Positions 6,885 to 15,440 of a DNA stretch of 64,000 bases are shown here, piece after piece. Both the position numbers and the translations under genes were made by a program. This DNA is from Exiguobacterium sp. J17977 (GTDB taxonomy: Bacteria; Bacillota; Bacilli; Exiguobacteriales; Exiguobacteriaceae). The stretch lies in contig NZ_JAEQBB010000001.1 of NCBI RefSeq assembly GCF_018616375.1, forward strand, positions 496,001-560,000, given 5' to 3'. Position 1 is the first letter of the stretch. The number at the start of each line of letters is the position of its first letter. The notes beneath the pieces are model-generated. The model saw nothing but the letters and a program-made list of their open reading frames with translations. It searched no databases and was not told the origin of the DNA.

Positions 6885-9407
6885 ATGGCGAACTTTTTGA
6901 AAGATTTATTTGCTCCACAGAAACGAGTATTGAAAAAAGCAGAAAAAGCGGCCGACCTCGTCGAGTCGTTCGCCGAACCGATTAAGGCCTTGTCTGACGA
7001 AGCACTTCAGGCGAAGTCGGTCGAGTTCCGGGAGCGTTTGGACAAGGGCGAGACGCTTGACGATATCTTGCCGGAAGCGTTCGCGGTCTGTCGCGAGGCG
7101 TCTGAGCGTGTGCTCGGTATGCGCCACTATCGCGTCCAGCTCATCGGGGGCTACGTGCTCCATAACGGTGACATCGCTGAGATGAAGACCGGGGAAGGGA
7201 AGACGCTCGTCGCGACCCTCCCGGTATATTTGAACGCGCTCACGGGCCGCGGCGTCCACGTCGTGACGGTCAACGAATATTTGGCCCGCCGTGACAAAGA
7301 ACTCATGGAACCGCTCTACTTCGCACTCGGCCTCTCGGTCGGCCTCAACGTGTCGAACATGGACCGTGTTGAGAAGCAGGCGGCGTACAACTGTGACATC
7401 ACCTACTCGACGAACAACGAGCTCGGTTTCGACTACTTGCGTGACAACATGGTCCTTTACAAAGAAGACCGTGTCCAACGCGAGCTCTACTTCACGATCG
7501 TCGATGAAGTTGACTCGATTCTCGTCGATGAAGCGCGGACCCCGCTCATCATCTCGGGTTCGGCTCAAAAATCGACTGAGCTTTACACGCGGGCCGATGC
7601 TTTCGTCCGCACGCTCAAAATCGAGGACGACTACACGGTCGACGTGAAGACGAAGTCGGTCCTCCTCACGGACAAAGGGGTCGACCTCGCCGAGAAGTTC
7701 TTCGGCATTGACAACTTGTTCGCGATCGAGCACGTCTCGGTCAACCACCACGTCGGGCTCGCCCTTCGTGCCAACGCCGTCATGCATCATGACGTCGACT
7801 ATATGGTCCGTGACGGCCAAGTCATGATTATCGACCAGTTCACCGGTCGGGTCATGGACGGACGCCGCTACTCGGAAGGGTTGCACCAGGCGATCGAGGC
7901 GAAAGAAGGCGTCGAGATTCAGCGCGAATCGATGACGCTCGCGACGATCACGTACCAGAACTACTTCCGGATGTATGAGAAGCTGGCCGGGATGACCGGG
8001 ACGGCGAAGACGGAGGAAGAAGAGTTCCGTAACATCTACAACATGCAGGTCGTAACGATTCCGACGAACAAACCAATCCTTCGGGAAGACCGTTCGGATC
8101 TCATCTTCAAATCGATGGACGGCAAGTTCAAAGCCGTCGTCGAAGAAATCATGGCAGCCCACGCGACGGGACAACCGGTCCTCGTCGGGACGGTCGCCGT
8201 CGAGACGTCGGAGCATTTGAGCAAGCTTCTCTCGAAGAAGAAAATCAAACACGAAGTCTTGAACGCGAAGAACCACGCCCGTGAGGCTGAAATCGTCGAG
8301 AACGCCGGTCAAAAAGGCGCGGTCACGATCGCGACGAACATGGCCGGACGCGGAACCGACATCAAGCTCGGCGAAGGCGTCATCGAGCTCGGTGGATTAT
8401 ACATCGTCGGGACCGAGCGCCACGAGTCGCGCCGGATCGACAACCAGCTCCGTGGACGGGCCGGACGTCAAGGGGACCCGGGTAAATCCCAGTTCTACTT
8501 GTCGCTCGAAGATGAGCTCATGCGCCGCTTCGGGACGGACAGTCTCCAGAACATGATGGAGCGCCTCGGCATGGACGACACGCAACCGATCGAGAGCCGC
8601 ATGGTCTCGAAAGCGGTCGAGTCGGCCCAGAAACGTGTCGAAGGGAACAACTACGACGCTCGGAAACAGCTCCTCGGTTACGATAACGTCATGGCCGACC
8701 AACGGAAAGTCATGTACAAAGACCGGGCCAGCATCCTCGAGAACGAGTCGGTCACGGACATCGTCCGTTCGATGATTCAAGAGACGGTCGAGACGGGTGT
8801 AGCGCAATATACGCCGCTCGAGCTCGTGCCGGAAGAGTGGAACATCGACGAGCTTGCGCACTGGGCCAACCAGACGCTCGCGCTCGAGCAGCCGGTCGAA
8901 GGCAAGGACTTCTACGGCAAAGAGCGCGAGGAGATCATCGAGCTCCTCGCTGAACGCACGAACGCGCAGTATGAGGCGAAACGCCAACTCGCGCCGCCGG
9001 AACGCTTCAACGAGTTCGAGAAGATTATCGTGCTCCGTGCCGTCGATTCACACTGGATGGCACACATCGACCACATGGACCAACTCCGTCAAGGGATTCA
9101 CTTGCGTGCCTACGGACAGAACGACCCGCTCCGCGAGTACCAGGCGGAAGGTGTCAACATGTTCGACGCGATGAACGCGGCCATCTCCGAAGAAGTGACC
9201 GGCTTCGTGCTTCGTGCCGAAGTCGGCGACAACCTCCGACGCGAGAAAGTCGTCGAGGAGGAAGTGGCGGTGTCTGGCAAGGACGACACGCCGCTCAAGA
9301 AGAAGCCGGTCCGTCGTACGGAAGACCAACGGCTCGGGCGCAACGACCCGTGCTGGTGTGGTTCAGGCAAGAAGTTCAAAAACTGCCACGGCAAACAACA
9401 GGCTTAA
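6885..9407 (+). CDS. secA: Preprotein translocase ATPase SecA
   Basis: This is the 840-residue motor of the general secretory pathway. It pushes unfolded preproteins through SecYEG at the cytoplasmic membrane. Walker A (MKTGEGKTL), the DEAD-type box ([14 protein letters not shown]), helicase motifs [11 protein letters not shown] and [11 protein letters not shown], and the C-terminal zinc tail ([18 protein letters not shown]) are all visible and in order. The start at 6885 (MANFLKDLF) follows a GAGGAG site; upstream in-frame ATG codons would add an unconserved N-terminus. Length is normal for Bacillales. Confidence 0.98.
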   Translation: MANFLKDLFAPQKRVLKKAEKAADLVESFAEPIKALSDEALQAKSVEFRERLDKGETLDDILPEAFAVCREASERVLGMRHYRVQLIGGYVLHNGDIAEMKTGEGKTLVATLPVYLNALTGRGVHVVTVNEYLARRDKELMEPLYFALGLSVGLNVSNMDRVEKQAAYNCDITYSTNNELGFDYLRDNMVLYKEDRVQRELYFTIVDEVDSILVDEARTPLIISGSAQKSTELYTRADAFVRTLKIEDDYTVDVKTKSVLLTDKGVDLAEKFFGIDNLFAIEHVSVNHHVGLALRANAVMHHDVDYMVRDGQVMIIDQFTGRVMDGRRYSEGLHQAIEAKEGVEIQRESMTLATITYQNYFRMYEKLAGMTGTAKTEEEEFRNIYNMQVVTIPTNKPILREDRSDLIFKSMDGKFKAVVEEIMAAHATGQPVLVGTVAVETSEHLSKLLSKKKIKHEVLNAKNHAREAEIVENAGQKGAVTIATNMAGRGTDIKLGEGVIELGGLYIVGTERHESRRIDNQLRGRAGRQGDPGKSQFYLSLEDELMRRFGTDSLQNMMERLGMDDTQPIESRMVSKAVESAQKRVEGNNYDARKQLLGYDNVMADQRKVMYKDRASILENESVTDIVRSMIQETVETGVAQYTPLELVPEEWNIDELAHWANQTLALEQPVEGKDFYGKEREEIIELLAERTNAQYEAKRQLAPPERFNEFEKIIVLRAVDSHWMAHIDHMDQLRQGIHLRAYGQNDPLREYQAEGVNMFDAMNAAISEEVTGFVLRAEVGDNLRREKVVEEEVAVSGKDDTPLKKKPVRRTEDQRLGRNDPCWCGSGKKFKNCHGKQQA

Positions 9408-9411
9408 TTTT

Positions 9412-9439
9412 GAAAGAGGCGGGCCCGCTCGCCTCTTTC
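9412..9439 (+). terminator. Hairpin between secA and prfB
   Basis: A 10-base perfect stem GAAAGAGGCG/CGCCTCTTTC without a long T run. It may be a weak terminator or a processing and stability element, with partial readthrough into prfB. Confidence 0.45.
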
Positions 9440-9461
9440 CTACGGAAAGGTGACCTACACT

Positions 9462-10562
9462 ATGGAAATTTCAGATATTCGCAACGAACTCGAGGCGATG
9501 GCGAAACGCCTCGAGAATTATCGCCAATCGCTCAACCTGACAGAGAAGCAGGCCCGCATCGCCGAGCTCGAGAACGAGATGACGTACCCAGACTTCTGGG
9601 ACAGCCAAGAAAAGGCGCAGAAAGTCATCGACGAGTCGAATGCGCTCAAAGCGATGGTCGACAAATACCAAGAGCTCGCCGATGGGCATGAAGACGGCGA
9701 AGTCACGCTCGAACTCATCAAAGAAGAGCCGGACGCCGAGATGCAAGGCGAGTTAGGCGAGATGGTCACGGCGCTCAAAGCCGATTTCGACGCGTTCGAG
9801 CTCGAGATCCTCTTGAACGGACCGTACGACGCCAACAACGCCATCCTCGAGCTTCATCCGGGGGCGGGCGGTACCGAGTCACAGGACTGGGCATCGATGC
9901 TCCTCCGCATGTATCAGCGCTTCGCTGACAAGCAAGGCTGGAAAGTCGAGACGGTCGATTATCTACCGGGCGAAGAGGCCGGCGTCAAATCGGTCACGCT
10001 CCGCATCGTCGGGCATAACGCTTACGGCTATTTGAAAGCAGAGAAAGGGATTCACCGTTTGGTCCGTATCTCGCCGTTCGACTCGTCAGGCCGCCGCCAT
10101 ACGTCGTTCGTCTCGTGCGACGTCATGCCGGAATTCGATGACGATATCGAAGTCGACATCAAGACCGAGGACCTTCGCGTCGACACGTACCGCGCGTCAG
10201 GCGCCGGCGGTCAGCACATCAACACGACCGATTCGGCCGTCCGAATCACACACGTGCCGACGGGTGTCGTCGTCTCGTGTCAGACGGAACGTTCGCAAAT
10301 CAAGAACCGTGAGTCGGCGATGAAGATGCTTAAAGCGAAGCTGTATCAACGCGAACTCGACGAGCAGCAACGCAAGCTCGATGAGATCCGCGGCGAGAAG
10401 ACAGACATCGGCTGGGGCAGTCAAATCCGCTCGTACGTCTTCCACCCGTACGCGATGGTCAAAGACCACCGCACGAGCTATGAGGTCGGGAACACGGGCG
10501 GCGTCATGGATGGGGACATCATGGGCTTCATCGACGCTTACCTCCGCAAGACAAATATGTGA
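9462..10562 (+). CDS. prfB: Peptide chain release factor 2, without programmed frameshift
   Basis: A 366-residue RF2 that terminates translation at UGA and UAA. The stop-recognition tripeptide SPF ([12 protein letters not shown]) and the catalytic GGQ motif ([11 protein letters not shown]) are present. In most bacteria prfB is split by an in-frame UGA near codon 25 and read by a +1 shift. Here the corresponding place ([14 protein letters not shown]) is continuous, with CTC AAC CTG codons, so autoregulation by frameshifting has been lost. The start at 9462 ([10 protein letters not shown]) follows an AAAGGTGA site. Order secA-prfB is conserved. Confidence 0.96.
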   Translation: MEISDIRNELEAMAKRLENYRQSLNLTEKQARIAELENEMTYPDFWDSQEKAQKVIDESNALKAMVDKYQELADGHEDGEVTLELIKEEPDAEMQGELGEMVTALKADFDAFELEILLNGPYDANNAILELHPGAGGTESQDWASMLLRMYQRFADKQGWKVETVDYLPGEEAGVKSVTLRIVGHNAYGYLKAEKGIHRLVRISPFDSSGRRHTSFVSCDVMPEFDDDIEVDIKTEDLRVDTYRASGAGGQHINTTDSAVRITHVPTGVVVSCQTERSQIKNRESAMKMLKAKLYQRELDEQQRKLDEIRGEKTDIGWGSQIRSYVFHPYAMVKDHRTSYEVGNTGGVMDGDIMGFIDAYLRKTNM

Positions 10563-10567
10563 TGCAA

Positions 10568-10597
10568 GTGGCTCAAGGACTCCTGTCTTTGGGCCAC
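10568..10597 (+). terminator. Hairpin between prfB and yvjA
   Basis: A GTGGCTCAA/TTGGGCCAC stem of nine pairs (one G-T) with a 12-base loop. There is no clear T run, so termination would be partial. Confidence 0.4.
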
Positions 10598-10623
10598 GTT
10601 GTATGTAGAGGAGAAAACCTTTA

Positions 10624-11481
10624 ATGAAGCAAATCGTCAAAGACTATATCTATTTACTGACCGGGTCCGTCTTCGTCGCCTCGGCGTTCAGCTTATTCCT
10701 GTTGCCGAACAACCTCGCCTCGGGTGGCGTCAGCGGCATCTCGATCATCACGTACGAGCTGTTCAACATCTCGCCGGGGGCGTTCCAGCTCGTGTCGAAC
10801 GTGTTGCTCCTCCTCGTCGGCTGGATGATTCTCGGGCTCGGCTTCGGTGTGAAGTCGCTCGTCGGGTCGATTTTCTTGCCGGGCGTGATCTTATTTTATG
10901 AAGCGATCGACGCGGGTGCGGCCGTCAATGACACGTTGCTCGCGGCCGTGTTCGGCGGGGCCGGTGTCGGCATCGGGCTCGGCCTCATCTTCCGGGGACG
11001 GGCCTCGACCGGGGGGATGGATTTGCTCGCGCAAATTTTACATAAGTTCACCCATATCCCGCTCTACCTCTGTATCGCCATCCTCGACGGGGCGGTCGTC
11101 CTCGTCGCTGCCGTCACGTTCTCGTTCACGACGGGGCTGTATGCACTCATCGCCTTGTTTATCACGATTAAGATGATCGACTTCGTCCAGCTCGGCTTCA
11201 CGCAGGACAAGATGGCGTACGTCATCTCGGAGAAGCGGGACGTCATCACGCGTGCCGTCTTTGACGAGCTCGACCGCGGCGCGACAGAGATTCAAGCGAT
11301 CGGAGCGTATTCGCGTCTCGAGCGCCCGATGCTTCTCGTCGTCGTCCGCCAGAACGAAGTGAGCCGACTGAAGGAGATCATTCGCCGCATCGATCCCGAC
11401 GCGTTCCTCATCTTCAGCGAGGCGCACGAGGTGATGGGACAAGGGTTCACGTCCGACAAGCGCTATATTAACGTTCCCTAA
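10624..11481 (+). CDS. yvjA: YitT family membrane protein (YvjA)
   Basis: This 285-residue protein has five to six predicted membrane segments in the first two thirds (e.g. GSVFVASAFSLFLLPNNLASGGVSGISIITY and LLAAVFGGAGVGIGLGLIFRG). A soluble C-terminal DUF2179 domain follows (RGATEIQAIGAYSRLERPMLLVVV ... DPDAFLIFSEAHEVMGQGF). The family is common in Firmicutes but has no proven transport substrate. Its place between prfB and cccB matches Bacillus subtilis yvjA. A paralogue is at 55141-56028. Confidence 0.88.
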   Translation: MKQIVKDYIYLLTGSVFVASAFSLFLLPNNLASGGVSGISIITYELFNISPGAFQLVSNVLLLLVGWMILGLGFGVKSLVGSIFLPGVILFYEAIDAGAAVNDTLLAAVFGGAGVGIGLGLIFRGRASTGGMDLLAQILHKFTHIPLYLCIAILDGAVVLVAAVTFSFTTGLYALIALFITIKMIDFVQLGFTQDKMAYVISEKRDVITRAVFDELDRGATEIQAIGAYSRLERPMLLVVVRQNEVSRLKEIIRRIDPDAFLIFSEAHEVMGQGFTSDKRYINVP

Positions 11482-11516
11482 CATGTGGAATCTTTGTGTA
11501 TTTTTCGTGAGTTAGG

Positions 11517-11544
11517 TTAGAAAGCGGTTCATAACGGCTATAAT
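11517..11544 (+). promoter_or_regulatory. Candidate cccB promoter
   Basis: A perfect TATAAT lies at 11539-11544 with a weak -35 TTAGAA 16 bases upstream. Confidence 0.5.
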
Positions 11545-11588
11545 GGTAAAAGTAGGTTATTTCTACGACTTAGGAGGGGAACCTGATT

Positions 11589-11921
11589 ATGAAGAAATGG
11601 ATGATGGCGATTGGGCTTGGCGCCATGCTCACGCTCGGTGCGTGCGGCGGTGGCGATGAAGAAGAGTCGACAAGCAACGGGGACGGTGCCAATACGGCGT
11701 CGGTCGACGCGGAAGCGGTCTACGCACAAAACTGTGCGGCATGCCACGGTGCGAACCTAGAAGGCATGAGCGGTCCGAAACTATCGGACGTCGGTTCACG
11801 TCTATCGGCCAGTGAAATCGAAGAAGTCATCAAGAACGGCAAAGGCGCCATGCCTGCGAACGTGATTGAGGACGAAGAAGAGATCACAGCCGTCGCGGCT
11901 TGGCTCGCCGAGAAAAAATAA
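11589..11921 (+). CDS. cccB: Cytochrome c551-type lipoprotein
   Basis: A 110-residue precursor. The signal peptide ends in the lipobox LGAC (cysteine near residue 19), so the mature protein is lipid-anchored on the outer face of the membrane. After an acidic Ser-rich linker comes a class I cytochrome c domain with the heme motif CAACH and a distal Met ligand in KGAMPANV. It passes electrons to a terminal oxidase. Position upstream of ftsE matches Bacillus subtilis cccB. A strong AGGAGGGG site precedes the ATG. Confidence 0.93.
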   Translation: MKKWMMAIGLGAMLTLGACGGGDEEESTSNGDGANTASVDAEAVYAQNCAACHGANLEGMSGPKLSDVGSRLSASEIEEVIKNGKGAMPANVIEDEEEITAVAAWLAEKK

Positions 11922-11930
11922 TCATGGGAA

Positions 11931-11957
11931 ACCACGAGGCGACTCGTGGTTTTTTTA
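11931..11957 (+). terminator. cccB terminator
   Basis: ACCACGAG-GCGA-CTCGTGGT is followed by a seven-T run. Confidence 0.92.
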
Positions 11958-12341
11958 TTTTCTCAAATGAAACTACGATGAATGAAGGAAGATATAAGCA
12001 GACGCGGGTGCCTGTTGAATGTGCGTTTCATCATCTGTGTCCGAGTCGTGAAACCTGTCTTCAACGCGACAATTTCACACCGAACTCAATCCAACTGAAA
12101 CATTCCTGTAATGGTTATTTAAAAGTCCGATTGCTATAATTGTAGGCGCTTGAACTATATCGCCTGTCGCCTTTTTTGGACGGGTGGGCACGAACAGGGT
12201 CCCTTGACAGGACGACTGCTTATCGTGTAGAACAGAGGCTAGACGAAAATATTCACTTAACTAACTAATCGATTCTTCGTCATAAATGCATGAAACGTGA
12301 TAGATGCATGAAAAATATATAAAAAGGGTAGGGAATACGTT
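11958..12341 (+). promoter_or_regulatory. ftsEX upstream region with two candidate promoters
   Basis: There is no credible gene in this 384-base gap. One promoter candidate is TGGTTA (12112-12117), 17 bases and the extended TGC-TATAAT (12135-12140). A second is a consensus TTGACA (12204-12209), 16 bases and TGTAGA (12226-12231). Between them, AGGCG/CGCCT pairing and a T run (12145-12179) could form an early terminator for transcripts from the first promoter. A long leader ends in a GGTAGGGA ribosome site before ftsE. Confidence 0.45.
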
Positions 12342-13028
12342 ATGATCTCGATGCAAAAAGTCAGCAAAGTATATCCAAACGGCGTCGTCGCCGTCGATGA
12401 CCTCGAGTTAGAGATTCAAGACGGCGAGTTCTTATACGTCGTCGGACCATCCGGCGCCGGGAAATCGACGTTTATGAAAATGATTTATCGGGAGGAGAAG
12501 CCGTCGAGCGGTCTGCTCTTGATTGACGGGATTGACGTCGGCAAGTTGAAAAACCGCCACGTCCCAAAATTACGCCGCCAACTCGGCGTCATCTTCCAAG
12601 ACTATAAGTTGTTGCCGTCGCTCACGGTCTATGAGAACGTCGCCTTCGCGCTCGAAGTCGTCCAGGCCGATACGAACACGATGCGCAAGCAAGTCATGGA
12701 CGTATTGAACCTCGTCGGACTGAAGCATAAGGCGCGCAACTATCCGGATGAACTTTCGGGTGGGGAGCAACAGCGTGTGTCGATCGCTCGTGCCATCGTC
12801 AACAAGCCAAAACTCATCATCGCCGATGAGCCGACGGGTAACTTAGACCCGGATACGGCTTGGGGCATCATGGAAGTGTTTGAAGAGATTCACCGTCGCG
12901 GGGCGACCATCGTCATGGCGACCCACAACCGTGATATCGTAGACAAAATCCGCCATCGCGTCATCGCGATCGAGAACGGGAAAGTCGTACGCGATGAAGA
13001 GAAAGGAGCATATGGCTATGATATTTAA
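12342..13028 (+). CDS. ftsE: Cell division ATP-binding protein FtsE
   Basis: This 228-residue ABC ATPase has Walker A GPSGAGKS (residues near 35-42), a Q-loop (VIFQDYKLL), the signature LSGGEQQR, Walker B LIIADEPTGNLD and the H-loop ATHNRD. With FtsX it forms a membrane complex that does not transport a solute but transmits ATP-driven conformational changes to a peptidoglycan hydrolase outside the cell. It overlaps ftsX by 11 bases. The likely hydrolase is the M23 protein encoded right after ftsX. Confidence 0.96.
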   Translation: MISMQKVSKVYPNGVVAVDDLELEIQDGEFLYVVGPSGAGKSTFMKMIYREEKPSSGLLLIDGIDVGKLKNRHVPKLRRQLGVIFQDYKLLPSLTVYENVAFALEVVQADTNTMRKQVMDVLNLVGLKHKARNYPDELSGGEQQRVSIARAIVNKPKLIIADEPTGNLDPDTAWGIMEVFEEIHRRGATIVMATHNRDIVDKIRHRVIAIENGKVVRDEEKGAYGYDI

Positions 13029-13920
13029 AAGTGGATTCCGTCATCTACGCGAAGGGTTCAAGGGAACACTACGCAACGGTTGGATGACGTTCGCGGCCAT
13101 CAGTGCCGTTACCATCACCTTGTTACTCGTCGGGGTATTCGCCCTCGTCATGTTCAACGTCAATGAGATTTCAGAGAACGTCGAGAACGACGTTGAGATT
13201 CAAGTATTCGTCACCCGGACCGCAGAGGAAGCGAACGTCGAGAAGCTCGGCGAGAACTTAGAGCAGATTCCAGGCGTCGAGTCGGTCACGTTCAGCTCGA
13301 AAGAGGATGAACTCGAGAACTTCCGCAACCAACTTGGGGAAGATGCCAACGCCTACGGAACGGTCGAGAAAGACAATCCGCTCCATGACCGCTATATCGT
13401 CAAGGCGTCAGACCCGCTCGAGACAGAAACGGTCGCGGATGCGGTGCAATCGCTCGCTAACGTCGATAAGGTCACATATGGACAGGACTATATCGACAAG
13501 ATGTTCGCCTTCTTCAACGGGATTCGCATCGGCGGACTCGTATTGATCGTCGGTCTCACGCTCATGGCGATGTTCCTCATCTCGAACACGATCAAGATGA
13601 CGATCTTCTCACGCCGTCGCGAAATCGAGATTATGCGTCTCGTCGGAGCGAAAAACAGCTTCATTCGCTGGCCGTTCTTCATCGAAGGGCTTCTCCTCGG
13701 TGTATTCGGTGCGCTCATCCCGATTGCCGTCATCTACTTCGGTTATGACGTCGCATATAGTGCTTTACAACCATCGCTAGATCAACTGAATAGTGATATA
13801 TTTAAATTGATTGATCCATCGATTTTGACGACGCAAGTGTCACTCGTCCTCTTAGCGCTCGGTGCCTTCATCGGGATCTGGGGTTCGACGACATCGCTCG
13901 GTCGATTCTTGAAAGTCTAA
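13018..13920 (+). CDS. ftsX: Cell division membrane protein FtsX
   Basis: This 300-residue protein has four membrane segments: one near the N-terminus (MTFAAISAVTITLLLVGVFALV), then a long extracellular loop (about residues 50-170), then three segments in the C-terminal half. This is the MacB-like FtsX topology. The loop contacts the partner peptidoglycan hydrolase. The start at 13018 (MIFKSGFRHLREGF) has proper distance from AAAGGAG; the ATG six bases earlier is too close. Translation is coupled to ftsE by overlap. Confidence 0.95.
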   Translation: MIFKSGFRHLREGFKGTLRNGWMTFAAISAVTITLLLVGVFALVMFNVNEISENVENDVEIQVFVTRTAEEANVEKLGENLEQIPGVESVTFSSKEDELENFRNQLGEDANAYGTVEKDNPLHDRYIVKASDPLETETVADAVQSLANVDKVTYGQDYIDKMFAFFNGIRIGGLVLIVGLTLMAMFLISNTIKMTIFSRRREIEIMRLVGAKNSFIRWPFFIEGLLLGVFGALIPIAVIYFGYDVAYSALQPSLDQLNSDIFKLIDPSILTTQVSLVLLALGAFIGIWGSTTSLGRFLKV

Positions 13921-13950
13921 TCTAATTTAAATATGAGGAGGAGTTGGCGG

Positions 13951-15342
13951 ATGAAACGTTCGCTTGCGCTTGGATTAAGTTTGACGCTACTTGCCTCGCC
14001 TGTATGGGCGACGGAGAAAGACACGCTGAAAGCACGACAAGATCGTTTATCCAATCAATTGGAGGAATCCAAGAAAGCGCAAGACGAGACGGACGCCGAG
14101 CTCGAAGTCACCGAGGCGGAACGCGACGCGGTATCGACAGAGATTCGCGCCGTCAATGAACGTCTCGAAGGCTTAAGTGAACAGATTGCCGTCCAGCAGG
14201 AAGAAGCGGACGCGGCGCGCACCGAGCTCGAGGTCACCCGTGATCAACTCACTGCCCAAGGGCAGTACCTCGACAGCCAGAAGGCGCTCCTTAGTGAGCG
14301 TCTTCGTGTGCTTCAAGTACACGAGGATCGGTCCTATCTCCAAGTCGTCTTTGAGTCCCGTTCATTCGGAGACTTCGTGACGCGGCTCTTGACCGCGCAG
14401 ACGATTGCTGATCAGGACCGGGACCTCATACATAGCTATATGGGTGAAGTCGAGCGGCTAGAAGCGCTCGAGGCACGACAACGGACCCAGCTCTCATTCC
14501 TGAAACAGAAAGAGCGCGAACTCGTCGTGACGAAACAGGCGCTCGACGTCGCCGCTGAACAGAAGCGTGACTTGTTGAGCGAACTGAACGAACAAGTCGA
14601 ACTGCTCGAGCTTGAGAAGATGAGCCGTGAGGAAGAACAGGCGCTCATGAGTGAGCAGAGCCGTATCATCGCAGGTCAGCTCGAGGCAATCGCCCAAGCG
14701 GAACGAGAAGCCGCCGCCCGTGCCGAGGCCGAAGCGAAAGCCCAGGCAGAAGCACAGGCCAAGGCCCAAGCGGAAGCACAGGCAAAAGCTGAAGCGGAGG
14801 CGCGAGCACGGGCCGATGCCAAAGCGGAAGCGGATAAGCGGTCGGACGACAACGCGCCGACCGCCCCGGCGCCTGCTCCGACGCCACCACCGCCTGCAAA
14901 AGCGCCGACGAACGTGACCGGACCGGCGACTTCGTTCGTGCGTCCGGTCTCGGGTTACGTGTCGAGCCCGTTCGGTCCTCGCCAAAATCCGCTCACGGGC
15001 GTGGCGGAGTCGCATCGCGGCATCGATCTCGTCAATGCGACCGGGACACCGATCGTCGCGGCGGCTCCTGGTATCGTCATCAAGGCGGCACCGGCGACCG
15101 GTTACGGCAACGTCGTCTTCGTGTCCCATATCGTCGGCGGGGAAGTGTGGACGACCGTCTACGCCCACCTCGACGCAATCACGGTTACGTCGGGACAGAC
15201 GGTCGGTGCCGGTCAGACCGTCGGCACGCTTGGCAACACGGGCTGGTCGACAGGCCCGCATCTCCACTTCGAGTTACATCGAGGACAATGGGCGCCAGGG
15301 CAACCGAATGCGGTCGACCCGGGTCCATACATCGGTTACTGA
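13951..15342 (+). CDS. EnvC/CwlO-type M23 peptidoglycan hydrolase
   Basis: A 463-residue secreted protein. The signal peptide (MKRSLALGLSLTLLASPVWA) is followed by two long coiled-coil stretches (about residues 25-235) and an Ala/Glu/Lys-rich helix built of AEA/KAQAEA repeats (about 240-295). A short Pro/Thr linker then leads to a LytM/M23 domain. The zinc ligands are intact: H355 and D359 in HRGID, and H437/H439 in HLHFE. An active enzyme should cut peptide crosslinks. Direct placement after ftsEX, with coiled coils like EnvC, PcsB and CwlO, suggests it is the hydrolase that FtsEX activates. The start follows a GAGGAGG site. Confidence 0.9.
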   Translation: MKRSLALGLSLTLLASPVWATEKDTLKARQDRLSNQLEESKKAQDETDAELEVTEAERDAVSTEIRAVNERLEGLSEQIAVQQEEADAARTELEVTRDQLTAQGQYLDSQKALLSERLRVLQVHEDRSYLQVVFESRSFGDFVTRLLTAQTIADQDRDLIHSYMGEVERLEALEARQRTQLSFLKQKERELVVTKQALDVAAEQKRDLLSELNEQVELLELEKMSREEEQALMSEQSRIIAGQLEAIAQAEREAAARAEAEAKAQAEAQAKAQAEAQAKAEAEARARADAKAEADKRSDDNAPTAPAPAPTPPPPAKAPTNVTGPATSFVRPVSGYVSSPFGPRQNPLTGVAESHRGIDLVNATGTPIVAAAPGIVIKAAPATGYGNVVFVSHIVGGEVWTTVYAHLDAITVTSGQTVGAGQTVGTLGNTGWSTGPHLHFELHRGQWAPGQPNAVDPGPYIGY

Positions 15343-15346
15343 TGAG

Positions 15347-15385
15347 ACGGACGTGTTCCAAATTTCTGGAACACGTCCGTTTTTC
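15347..15385 (+). terminator. Terminator after the FtsEX-hydrolase operon
   Basis: A 13-base perfect stem ACGGACGTGTTCC/GGAACACGTCCGT is followed by TTTTT. Confidence 0.93.
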
Positions 15386-15395
15386 TGAACTTTTT

Positions 15396-15403
15396 GCTAT
15401 ACT
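15396..15403 (+). promoter_or_regulatory. Extended -10 of candidate ctpB promoter
   Basis: TGC-TATACT just after the terminator. A -35 would overlap the terminator stem and is poor, so this would act as an extended -10 promoter. Confidence 0.4.
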
Positions 15404-15440
15404 GGATGAAAGACTGACAAAGAGAAATGAGGGACTACCC

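Noticed and set aside
6906-8312. 468-codon open frame on the minus strand opposite secA
   Set aside because: It is the mirror of the highly GC-biased secA codons. It has no ribosome site and no domain, and SecA is unmistakable on the other strand.
9480-9560. Programmed frameshift expected in prfB
   Set aside because: The reading frame is uninterrupted here, so no shift site is annotated.
11900-12139. 79-codon open frame across the cccB terminator
   Set aside because: It starts inside cccB, runs through a strong terminator, and has no ribosome site or conserved text.
14690-14840. Tandem DNA repeats in the hydrolase gene
   Set aside because: They are codons for an Ala/Glu/Gln/Lys helical rod in frame, not a separate repeat element.
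14494-15267. 257-codon minus-strand frame opposite the M23 hydrolase
   Set aside because: Low-complexity Arg/Leu/Phe text caused by the Ala/Lys/Gln repeats of the real gene.
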